Source: a bacterium | GTDB taxonomy: Bacteria; Oederibacteriota; JAJYGY01 | Assembly (NCBI GenBank): GCA_021790555.1 | Contig: JAJYGY010000154.1 | Location: 1-5,683, forward strand | DNA: 5,683 nt | Direction: 5' to 3' | Shown here: positions 1-5,506 of the stretch, in pieces | Layout: each line of letters starts with the position of its first letter | How positions within the stretch are numbered: position 1 is the first letter of the stretch | Made by a program: the position numbers and the translations under genes | Notes under the pieces: generated by a model | What the model was told of the DNA's origin: nothing | The model's input: the letters and a program-made list of their open reading frames with translations, nothing else | Databases searched by the model: none

Positions 1-316
1 GGGGAACCCCTGCCCGGCTGGCCCTCTCCAGGAAATCGCGGGCCCCGGGCACTTCGGGCATGCCCTGGGCGGCCAGGCGCTGGTAGCCCCCCTCCTTTTC
101 GCGCACCAGGGCCTGCACGTCCTTGGAATGCAGGGAGCGGCCGAAGAGGATGGGGATGATCTCCACGTTGCGCCGGGCGTCGATGAGCTCGCGCAGCTCG
201 CGCCTGCCGATGGCCACCCGGTGCCGGGCCACCAGGGACTGCCAGGAGCTGAAGTGCAGGGGCATGCTGTCCACCAGCACCCCGTCCATGTCCAAAAGAA
301 GTCCTGAAAACCTCAC
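1..316 (-). CDS. HAD-superfamily hydrolase, beta-phosphoglucomutase-like (5' part only)
   Basis: The first 105 codons are present; the gene runs off the left edge, so the C-terminal half is missing. The N-terminus reads F-S-G-L-L-L-D-M-D-G-V-L-V-D-S. This is the HAD motif I (DxDG), with the expected nucleophile at D9 and the general acid/base at D11, followed by the DSMPLH stretch typical of the HAD-IA / beta-phosphoglucomutase-phosphatase group. Residues 20-85 look like the helical cap domain, and G-M-P-E-V-P-G-A-R-D-F-L near residues 87-98 resembles the segment leading back to the core domain. Members are cytosolic and dephosphorylate or isomerise small sugar phosphates; the substrate cannot be read here. 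The start is GTG at 316: GAGG lies 6 nt upstream, and no ATG exists in frame between it and the terminator ahead of it. A start further in would cut into motif I. It follows the mtnA terminator, so it is probably a separate or read-through-dependent unit. Confidence 0.87.
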   Translation of the reverse strand, partial: MRFSGLLLDMDGVLVDSMPLHFSSWQSLVARHRVAIGRRELRELIDARRNVEIIPILFGRSLHSKDVQALVREKEGGYQRLAAQGMPEVPGARDFLERASRAGVP

Positions 317-328
317 GCACCACCTCGT
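317..328 (-). promoter_or_regulatory. Ribosome binding site fixing the GTG start of the HAD hydrolase
   Basis: The minus strand reads ACGAGGTGGTGC directly before the GTG at 316. GAGG (326-323) sits 6 nt from that GTG. Two other GTG triplets in this stretch are out of frame with the DxDG motif, so this spacing picks the start. Confidence 0.6.
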
Positions 329-334
329 CCAATG

Positions 335-364
335 AAAAAGCCCCCGGAAGCCCGGGGGCTTTTT
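335..364 (-). terminator. Rho-independent terminator after mtnA
   Basis: Positions 335-347 pair perfectly with 352-364: a 13-bp stem (AAAAAGCCCCCGG against its complement) with a 4-nt loop. On the minus strand the GC-rich core is followed by TTTTT and then CATT. It begins 11 nt past the mtnA stop. Because the stem ends in A/T runs on both sides it could work in both directions, but there is no plus-strand gene to serve. Only 18 nt separate it from the next start codon at 316. Confidence 0.92.
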
Positions 365-375
365 CCACGCCGACT

Positions 376-1431
376 TCACAGGAAAGAATTCGACCTCTTT
401 TCGGCCAGGTCCCTCAAGCCCTCGCGGTAGGGGGCCCGCACCACGCCCAGCTCGGTGACGATGGCGCTGATGAAGCGGTGCGGCGTCACGTCGAAGGCCC
501 AGTGCAGCGCCTTGGTCCCCTTGGGCGCGATGGGCCGCCCCTGGATGTTGAGGACCTCGTCGGCCGGACGCTCCTCGATGGGGATGTCCTCGCCCTTCTC
601 CAGCTGCAGGTCGATGGTGGAGACCGGGGCGGCCACGTAGAAGGGGATGCGGTGCTCGAAGGCCAGCACGGCCAGCCCGTAGGTGCCTATCTTGTTGGCC
701 ACGTCCCCCAGGGCCGTGATGCGGTCGGCCCCCACCACCACCACGTCCACCTCCCTGCGCGCCATCAGCGCGGCGGCCGTGCTGTCGGTGATGAGGGTGT
801 GCGGGATCCTGGCCTCCTTCAGCTCCACGGTGGTCAGCCGCGCGCCCTGCAGGTAGGGCCGGGTCTCGTCCACCCATACCTTCAGCTTCTTGCCCGACTT
901 CACCGCGGACTTCACCACGCCCAGGGCCGTGCCGTGCCCGGCCGTGGCCAGGGCCCCGGTGTTGCAGTGGGTCAGCACCCTGTCCCCGTCGCGCAGGAGC
1001 TCGGCGCCGAGGCTCCCGATGGACTCGTTGACCTGGATGTCCTCCTTCTGGATCCTGAGGGCCTCCTCCACCATCAGTTCCTTCAGCTTGGGGATGCGCC
1101 GGTCGCGGTAGCTTTCCAGGGCCCGGCGCATGCGCTGCAGCCCCCAGGCCAGGTTGACGGCCGTGGGGCGGGTGGAGCGCAGCAGGGCGGCGGCCTTGTC
1201 CACCTCCTTGGAAAGCTGCTCGTACTTGCCCGCCTTGGACTTGGAGGCCGCCTGGGCCATGCCGAAGGCCGCCGCCACGCCGATGGCCGGGGCCCCGCGG
1301 ATCTTCATCTTGCGGATGGCCTCGGCCGTCTGCTTGTAGTCCTTGCAGGTGACGTAGCTCACTTTGAACGGCAGCTGGGTCTGGTCCAGGACCCGGACCC
1401 CCCCCTTCGCCCACTCAATGGTCTTCAACAT
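376..1431 (-). CDS. mtnA: S-methyl-5-thioribose-1-phosphate isomerase
   Basis: This 351-residue protein has the usual MtnA length. It converts methylthioribose-1-phosphate (aldose) to methylthioribulose-1-phosphate (ketose) in cytosolic methionine salvage. Visible hallmarks of the aIF-2B/MtnA fold are RGAPAIG at residues 45-51, RPTAVNLAWGL near 88-98, THCNTGALATAG at 154-165, VDETRPYLQGARLT at 187-200 and GADRITALGDVANKIGT at 234-250. C156 and D236 are 80 residues apart, matching the catalytic Cys/Asp pair known in the Bacillus enzyme. These motifs argue for MtnA rather than an eIF2B regulatory subunit or ribose-1,5-bisphosphate isomerase. The ATG at 1431 has a strong GGGAGGT site about 7 nt upstream; translation ends in TGA at 376. 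It follows the phosphorylase gene after a 72-nt gap and is the last gene before the terminator. The two enzymes catalyse consecutive reactions. Confidence 0.97.
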   Translation of the reverse strand: MLKTIEWAKGGVRVLDQTQLPFKVSYVTCKDYKQTAEAIRKMKIRGAPAIGVAAAFGMAQAASKSKAGKYEQLSKEVDKAAALLRSTRPTAVNLAWGLQRMRRALESYRDRRIPKLKELMVEEALRIQKEDIQVNESIGSLGAELLRDGDRVLTHCNTGALATAGHGTALGVVKSAVKSGKKLKVWVDETRPYLQGARLTTVELKEARIPHTLITDSTAAALMARREVDVVVVGADRITALGDVANKIGTYGLAVLAFEHRIPFYVAAPVSTIDLQLEKGEDIPIEERPADEVLNIQGRPIAPKGTKALHWAFDVTPHRFISAIVTELGVVRAPYREGLRDLAEKRSNSFL

Positions 1432-1503
1432 GCCTCAACCTCCCGGTAAGGGGCGGTTCGCCTCCCGGCGGCCGCCTCCGTGACCCCTCCCCTTCCCACC
1501 GCC

Positions 1504-2322
1504 TTAAATCCTGCGGATCACCTCCGCCATCAGTTTCGTCAGCTTGGGCTCGGCCTCGCCGGCCACGCGGATGATCTCGCGCACGTCGGCGGGCTTCAAC
1601 CGGTCGGCCACGCACTCGTCCGTCACCACGGAGATGCCCAGCACGCGCATGGAGGCGTGCACGGCCGCGATCACCTCCGGCACCGTGGACATGCCCACCA
1701 CGTCGGCGAACTGCGACAGCATGCGGTATTCCGCCCGGGTCTCCAGGTTGGGCCCGGTGACGGCCACATAGACCCCTTTTTGGACGCGCACCCGCAGGTC
1801 GAAGGCCGCCTGCTCGGCCAGGGCGATGAGTTCAGGGTCGTAGGGCCGGCTCATGTCCGGCCAGCGCGGGCCCCGGCTGTCGTCGTTGGGCCCGACGAGC
1901 GGGTTGGCTCCCTGGAGGTTGATGTGGTCCTCGATGATCATCAGGTCCCCCGGCCGGTACTGCCGGTTCATGCCCCCGCAGGCGTTGGAGATCATCAGGA
2001 ATTCCGCCCCCAGCGCCCGCATCACGCGCACCGGAAACGCCACCTGCCGCGCCGAGTAGCCCTCGTAGAGGTGGAAACGGCCCTTCATGGCCACCACCTT
2101 CTTGCCCCCCAGGGTCCCGAAGACCATCTCGCCCTGGTGCGTCTCCACCGTGGAGAGGGGCATGTGCGGGATCCTCCCGTAGGGGACGACGGCCTCGGCC
2201 TGGATCTCCCCGGCCAGCGCCCCCAGCCCGGTTCCCAGGATGATGGCCACCTGGGGTTGCAGCTTGGTGATCCCGCGGACGGCGGCCAGCGCCTCCTCCA
2301 CCTCGGCTTTCAATTCAGTCAT
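1504..2322 (-). CDS. Class I purine nucleoside phosphorylase, probable methylthioadenosine/adenosine phosphorylase
   Basis: The 272-residue product belongs to the trimeric PNP/MTAP family, which cleaves purine nucleosides with phosphate to give the base and a ribose-1-phosphate. Family motifs are VAIILGTGLG at 25-34 (phosphate loop), STVETHQG at 57-64, GRFHLYEGY at 81-89 (phosphate/ribose contacts), ISNACGG at 111-117, the catalytic-site segment VTGPNLETRAEYR at 188-200 and VGMSTVPEV at 209-217. E194 matches the purine-binding Glu201 of human PNP. In SVVTDE (231-236), D235 stands where human PNP has Asn243. Asp there is linked to 6-aminopurines (adenosine, MTA). Together with mtnA next door this suggests an MtnP role, although overall similarity is to PNP. 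The ATG at 2322 has AAAGGAG about 6 nt upstream and overlaps the preceding stop by 4 nt (ATGA), implying translational coupling. An in-frame Met 48 codons further upstream would only add Pro/Gly-rich sequence with no family match. The stop is TAA. Confidence 0.93.
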   Translation of the reverse strand: MTELKAEVEEALAAVRGITKLQPQVAIILGTGLGALAGEIQAEAVVPYGRIPHMPLSTVETHQGEMVFGTLGGKKVVAMKGRFHLYEGYSARQVAFPVRVMRALGAEFLMISNACGGMNRQYRPGDLMIIEDHINLQGANPLVGPNDDSRGPRWPDMSRPYDPELIALAEQAAFDLRVRVQKGVYVAVTGPNLETRAEYRMLSQFADVVGMSTVPEVIAAVHASMRVLGISVVTDECVADRLKPADVREIIRVAGEAEPKLTKLMAEVIRRI

Positions 2323-2618
2323 GCCGTCTCCTTTTTTTCGGATGAATGTTCCAGGGCCCTTCCCACCCAGCGCTGGAAGGCCTCCGGCTCCAGGGGCGCC
2401 TCCAGCAGCTTGTGCCGGGAACCCTGCCCGGCCAGCAGGCGGATCCGGGAGGGGCGCAGGCCCCATTGCCCCGCCAGGTATTCCAGCAGGGCCCGGTTGG
2501 CACGCCCCCCCTCCGGCGGCGCCGCCACGCGGACCTTCAGTTCGTCCGCCTGCCAGCCCGCCACCCCGGTGCGCGAGGCGCCGGGTTGCGCCAGGACCTT
2601 CAGTTTAAACGAAGCCAT
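2319..2618 (-). CDS. yggU: DUF167 / YggU family protein
   Basis: This 99-residue protein matches the small YggU (DUF167) family in length and order of motifs: LKVLAQPGASRTGVAGW at 6-22, DELKVRVAAPPEGGRANRAL at 25-43, then a helix and IRLLAGQGSRHKLLEA near 59-74. The pattern AAPPxGxAN followed by GxxSRxK is diagnostic of the family. The fold is a small alpha/beta domain; its biochemical role is not established. The ATG at 2618 was chosen because the homologous part begins a few residues later. The frame stays open far upstream through proC, but that extension is low-complexity Gly/Arg sequence. Only a weak AAAGG precedes the start. Its TGA overlaps the ATG of the phosphorylase, and it sits 44 nt after proC, so it is an internal operon gene. 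Genes of this family often lie near yggS and proC. Confidence 0.92.
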   Translation of the reverse strand: MASFKLKVLAQPGASRTGVAGWQADELKVRVAAPPEGGRANRALLEYLAGQWGLRPSRIRLLAGQGSRHKLLEAPLEPEAFQRWVGRALEHSSEKKETA

Positions 2619-2662
2619 GGGGCCTTTGGTTTCAACGCGGCCGCCGGGGCCGCCGAAAAAAG

Positions 2663-3490
2663 CTAACTTTTTCCCAGTTCCACCCCGCGGTCCCGGGCCG
2701 CCCGCAGGGCCTTCTCCACCAGGGGCTTGAAGCCGCCCTCCTCGAAGGCCTTCAGGGCCGCGGCCGTGGTTCCGCCGGGAGAGGTCACCTTCTCGCGCAG
2801 GCGCGCCGGGCTGTCGGTCCGCCTCTGGATCATTTCCGACGCGCCGGCTAGGGTCTGGGCGGCCAGCTGGAAGCAGGTCTCGGCCTCCAGGCCCAGTTTT
2901 TCGCCCGCGGCCTGCAGGGCCTCCATGAAGAGGAAGACGTAGGCCGGCCCGGACCCGGAAAGCGCGGTCACCGCGTCCATCTGGGCCTCCTTCACCTCGA
3001 AGGCGATGCCCACGGCCTGAAGCACCGCGCGGGCGGCCCCGGCCTGTTCCCCGCCGGCGTGGGTTCCCAGGCAGAAGGCGCTGGCGCCCCGGCCCACCAG
3101 GGCCGGGGTGTTGGGCATCACGCGGACCACCGGCACCCGGCGCCCCTTCAGCCCGGCTTCCAGCCTGGCCAGGGGCACGCCGGCCGCGATGGAAAGGAAG
3201 GTCTTGGATTCCAGCGACTCTTCCGGCGAGGCCGCGGCCAGCCCGTCCAGCACTCCGTCGACGTCCTTGGGCTTGACCGAAAGCACCACCACCGAGGCCC
3301 TGTCCACGGCCTCCAGGTTGGAGGCCGCGACCTTCAGCCCGGCCTCGGCCGCCCAGGCGATCTGGCCGGCGGGCCTCAGGTCGGAAAGGAAGATCCTCTC
3401 CCTGTCCACCACCCTTCCCTGGATCAGGCCGCGGCAGAAGGCCTCGGCCATGTTTCCCGCGCCCAGGAACGCGATCGAATCGATCCCCAC
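2663..3490 (-). CDS. proC: Pyrroline-5-carboxylate reductase
   Basis: The 275-residue product is a full-length ProC, the last enzyme of proline synthesis. It reduces 1-pyrroline-5-carboxylate with NAD(P)H in the cytosol. The N-terminal Rossmann fold shows IAFLGAGNMAEA at residues 6-17. VVVLSVKPKDV at 67-77 and VRVMPNTPALVGRGAS at 122-137 are typical. The C-terminal dimerisation/substrate domain has ALSGSGPAYVFLFMEAL at 176-192 and the ProC signature VTSPGGTTAAALKAFEEGGF at 235-254. The start is GTG at 3490, supported by GGGGGAGGT about 6 nt upstream; later starts would break the nucleotide-binding strand. It begins 20 nt after the yggS stop and ends in TAG at 2663. The pairing with yggS is widely conserved and fits PLP homeostasis being tied to amino acid metabolism. 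Confidence 0.97.
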   Translation of the reverse strand: MGIDSIAFLGAGNMAEAFCRGLIQGRVVDRERIFLSDLRPAGQIAWAAEAGLKVAASNLEAVDRASVVVLSVKPKDVDGVLDGLAAASPEESLESKTFLSIAAGVPLARLEAGLKGRRVPVVRVMPNTPALVGRGASAFCLGTHAGGEQAGAARAVLQAVGIAFEVKEAQMDAVTALSGSGPAYVFLFMEALQAAGEKLGLEAETCFQLAAQTLAGASEMIQRRTDSPARLREKVTSPGGTTAAALKAFEEGGFKPLVEKALRAARDRGVELGKS

Positions 3491-3510
3491 TCCCCACCTC
3501 CCCCGGCGCC

Positions 3511-4179
3511 TCAGCGGAACAGCGCCGACCCAATCCGGACGTGGGTGGCGCCCTCTTCCACGGCCACCCGGTAGTCGTCGCTCATGCCCATGGAAAGCCC
3601 CAGGGCCCCGGCGCGGCCCTCCAGCGACCGGGCCAGCCTCCTCAGCCCGGAAAAGACCGGCCGGGCCTCCTCCTCGGAATCCGACCTGGGGGCCATGGTC
3701 ATCAGGCCCGAAAGCTTCAGGCCGGGCAGGTCCAGCATCCTCCCGATCTCGTCGCGGGCGCTGTCCAGGGGGAAGCCCTGCTTGCTTCCCTCGCCCGACA
3801 CGTTGACCTCGGCCCAGACGTCGATCCGGCGGTCCATTCCGGCGGCCAGCCGGGAAATTTCCCGGGCCAGGCGCAGGCTGTCCACGGATTCGATGGAATC
3901 GAACATATCAACCGCGTTTTTGGCCTTGTTGGTCTGCAGGTGGCCGATAAAATGCCATTCCCCCAGGCTTTTCAGCGCCGGCAGCTTGCGCTGGGCCTCC
4001 TGGACCCTGCTTTCCGCGAAAAGGCGCAGTCCGGCCTCGGCCGCCTCGCGGATTCTGTCTTCGTTTTGGGTTTTGGTCACCGCCACGATCCGGATCTCTT
4101 CCCGGGAGCGGCCGGCTTTACGGCAGGCTGCGGAGATTCGATCTTCAATGATTTTCAGGTTTTCAATAATGGCCGGCAT
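3511..4179 (-). CDS. yggS: YggS/PROSC family pyridoxal phosphate homeostasis protein
   Basis: This 222-residue protein is a single-domain TIM-barrel PLP-binding protein of the YggS/YBL036C/PROSC family. Such proteins bind PLP without known catalysis and buffer the vitamin B6 pool. IVAVTKTQ at 31-38 carries the PLP-lysine at K36, the same position as in E. coli YggS. WHFIGHLQTNKAK near 74-86, VNVSGEGSKQGF near 124-135, LSGLMTMAP near 156-164, LSMGMSDDY and EEGATHVRIGSALF (phosphate-binding end of the barrel) all match. One oddity is FAESRVQEA at 54-62, where most members have FGENxVQE. The protein stops right after the RIGSALF motif, so the usual short C-terminal tail is lost. ATG at 4179 is the only possible start, since an in-frame TGA lies three codons upstream. 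It lacks a clear Shine-Dalgarno sequence, unlike its neighbours. It is the first gene of the operon. Confidence 0.95.
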   Translation of the reverse strand: MPAIIENLKIIEDRISAACRKAGRSREEIRIVAVTKTQNEDRIREAAEAGLRLFAESRVQEAQRKLPALKSLGEWHFIGHLQTNKAKNAVDMFDSIESVDSLRLAREISRLAAGMDRRIDVWAEVNVSGEGSKQGFPLDSARDEIGRMLDLPGLKLSGLMTMAPRSDSEEEARPVFSGLRRLARSLEGRAGALGLSMGMSDDYRVAVEEGATHVRIGSALFR

Positions 4180-4220
4180 TCCGAATCAATTCAGTTGGAT
4201 TTTGTCGAAAGATTGTGATC

Positions 4221-4249
4221 ATTATATTTTCTTTCCACATTTTTTACAA
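4221..4249 (-). promoter_or_regulatory. Sigma70-type promoter for the yggS-proC-yggU-PNP-mtnA operon
   Basis: On the minus strand TTGTAA (4249-4244, four of six matches to TTGACA) is followed by exactly 17 nt and then a perfect TATAAT (4226-4221). Initiation would fall near 4214, giving a leader of about 35 nt before the yggS ATG. A- and T-rich sequence upstream could act as an UP element. The -35 hexamer lies inside the palindrome at 4239-4259. Confidence 0.62.
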
Positions 4250-4259
4250 AGTAAAAAAT
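4239..4259. repeat. 9-bp perfect inverted repeat over the yggS -35 box
   Basis: ATTTTTTAC (4239-4247) and GTAAAAAAT (4251-4259) are exact reverse complements separated by AAA. The element covers the -35 box and the bases just upstream of it, the place expected for a repressor operator or activator site. It is AT-rich, so chance is possible in this background. It is a poor intrinsic terminator because the stem lacks GC. Confidence 0.5.
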
Positions 4260-4469
4260 CCAGGAATGCAGCCTGTTTTTGTAAAAAAAAGGTATAAAAC
4301 AATTGTATTTAAATGATTTTTAATGTTATCAACAATTTATCATAAATATGTTTATAAAAAAGAAATGTAAATAAAAAATTATATATGTACTATATATTGA
4401 AACTATAATAGAATAAAACCCACTGTTCTTTCCTTGTTCAAAACCTGACTTTCCGCACAAACAGCCCTT

Positions 4470-5417
4470 CTAGAGCCTGACTTCCTTCAATTTGCCGGCC
4501 GCCCATTCCGGGTCCATGTCCGTGATGTAGGTTCCGGCCCCGGTTTCGCAACCCGCGATGTATTTCAGCTTGTCCGCGGCCCTGTGAAGCGGCAGGAAGG
4601 AGATCCGGAAATGGTGGTAGGGGTATTCCCCGCCGTCCGTGGGCCTGGCGTGCTGCAGCATCATGTACGGCAGGGGGAAGCCGAAAAGCCCGTCGTACCG
4701 GCGGGTCACCTCGCGCAGCACGGCGTTGAGTTCGTCCCGCTCGTCGCCCCGCATTTCCGCCAGGCTGCCCAGGTGCCGGCGGGGCAGGATCTGGACCTCG
4801 TAGGGGTAGCGGGCGTGCCAGGGCACCGAGGCCACCCATCCCTGGTTCAGCGCCACCACCCTTTCGGGGCGGGCGGCCTCCTCCCGGGCCAGGGCGCAGC
4901 CCAGGCAGGAGCCTTTTTCGCGCAGGTATTCCTCCTGGGACTTCAGCTCCCTTTCCATCCTGGGCGGCAGGAAACCGAAGGCGTAGATCTGGCCGTGGGG
5001 ATGGGGGATGGTGGCCCCCACCACCTGCCCCTTGTTCTCGAAGATGAAGACGGCGCGGATCTCCTTCATCGCCCCCAGGGCGCGGTAGCGCTCGGTCCAC
5101 AGGCCGATCACCTTGTCCACCTGGTCCGCCCCCAGGGTGGAGAAGGTCTGCTCGTGGACCGAGGAGTACAGCACCACCTCGCAGACCCCCCTGGCCGGGG
5201 CCGAAAGGAACATCCCGGAGTCCGGACCGGTGCCCGGCGAATCCAGGCTCAGGGAGGGAAAGTCGTTGGCCACGGAAATGGCCTCGTACGAGGCCGGAAC
5301 CTTGGGCGACCCCGGGCAGAAGGGGCAGTGGTCCTTGGGCAGGTTCGGCCTGGCCTGCCGGTTTCCCGAAACGATCACCCATTCTCCCAGGAACGGGTGC
5401 CAGTGCAGCGTCGACAT
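4470..5417 (-). CDS. galT: Galactose-1-phosphate uridylyltransferase
   Basis: The 315-residue product is a bacterial class I GalT of the HIT superfamily. It swaps galactose-1-phosphate and UDP-glucose for glucose-1-phosphate and UDP-galactose in the Leloir pathway, in the cytosol. HWHPFLGEWVIVSGNRQARP at residues 5-24 and CPFCPG at 31-36 (zinc cysteines C31, C34) open the protein. H88 in SSVHEQTFSTL is a likely further zinc ligand. The active site is IPHPHGQIYA at 137-146, with H141 as the uridylylated nucleophile and Q143 the conserved partner. A second half with PYEVQILPRRH (205-215) and YPYHHFRISFLP (265-276) completes the double HIT fold. C171 and C174 form an extra CxxC seen in related bacterial enzymes. 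ATG at 5417 has GGGAGGT about 5 nt upstream; the open frame reaching to 5609 ahead of it is the terminator and the neighbouring gene in another frame. The stop is TAG. No galK, galE or galM is in the window. Confidence 0.96.
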   Translation of the reverse strand: MSTLHWHPFLGEWVIVSGNRQARPNLPKDHCPFCPGSPKVPASYEAISVANDFPSLSLDSPGTGPDSGMFLSAPARGVCEVVLYSSVHEQTFSTLGADQVDKVIGLWTERYRALGAMKEIRAVFIFENKGQVVGATIPHPHGQIYAFGFLPPRMERELKSQEEYLREKGSCLGCALAREEAARPERVVALNQGWVASVPWHARYPYEVQILPRRHLGSLAEMRGDERDELNAVLREVTRRYDGLFGFPLPYMMLQHARPTDGGEYPYHHFRISFLPLHRAADKLKYIAGCETGAGTYITDMDPEWAAGKLKEVRL

Positions 5418-5446
5418 GGAACCTCCCTTGGCCGGGCGGCAATAGA

Positions 5447-5489
5447 AAAGCCGCGTTTCCCCGGGCTTTCGCCCTGGAAACGCGGCTTT
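5447..5489 (-). terminator. Intrinsic terminator after the LTxxQ-like gene
   Basis: AAAGCCGCGTTTCC (5447-5460) pairs perfectly over 14 bp with 5476-5489. An inner GGGC/GCCC helix (5463-5466 with 5471-5474) is capped by a TTTC loop, giving one long bulged hairpin. On the minus strand it is followed by a short TTTTCTATT. It starts 17 nt past the stop of the upstream gene and ends 29 nt before the galT ATG. It has no T-run on the plus-strand side. Confidence 0.8.
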
Positions 5490-5506
5490 CGACGCTCCCG
5501 GAAATC

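Larger units (their letters stand above)
4199..4440. other. AT-rich intergenic island between galT and yggS
   Basis: By hand count, 4201-4440 has 51 G/C in 240 bases (about 21%), in strong contrast to the GC-rich genes on both sides. The lowest part is 4321-4380 with 7 G/C in 60. It holds long A and T runs, several TA-rich stretches and the yggS promoter at its left end. I find no convincing coding sequence or RNA gene in it. The whole galT-yggS spacer is 4180-4469. It could be a promoter/UP-element region or a nucleoid-protein binding site, or it could be a remnant of inserted DNA; the sequence alone does not decide. Confidence 0.8.

Noticed and set aside
123..335. Plus-strand 70-codon open frame at the left end
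   Set aside because: It is antisense to the HAD hydrolase, which carries a proper DxDG motif and a ribosome site.
478..2730. Long open frames on the plus strand opposite mtnA and the phosphorylase (478-1449, 1480-2730)
   Set aside because: They are His/Gly/Leu/Arg/Pro-rich translations without family motifs, fully antisense to clearly real genes. Few stop codons are expected in such GC-rich sequence.
2319..3533. A 404-codon minus-strand open frame running through proC into yggU
   Set aside because: Only the last 99 codons match a family (DUF167). The rest is Gly/Arg-rich and overlaps the real proC frame, so it is an accidental extension.
4240..4275. Possible galT terminator: CAGG/CCTG hairpin followed by TTTTTT on the minus strand
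   Set aside because: The stem is only 4 bp with a 7-nt loop and is separated from the T-run by GA. It is too weak to call; no convincing galT terminator was found in the spacer.
3541..4297. Plus-strand open frames over yggS reaching into the AT-rich spacer
   Set aside because: They have no motifs, overlap yggS completely and end in AT-rich sequence without domain content.
4380..4396. TATATA-TGTAC-TATATA inverted repeat
   Set aside because: A six-base TA palindrome is expected by chance in a stretch this AT-rich, and it does not extend.
4438..5442. A second long minus-strand open frame over galT
   Set aside because: It is out of frame with the GalT motifs and of low complexity; the HPHGQ-containing frame is the real one.
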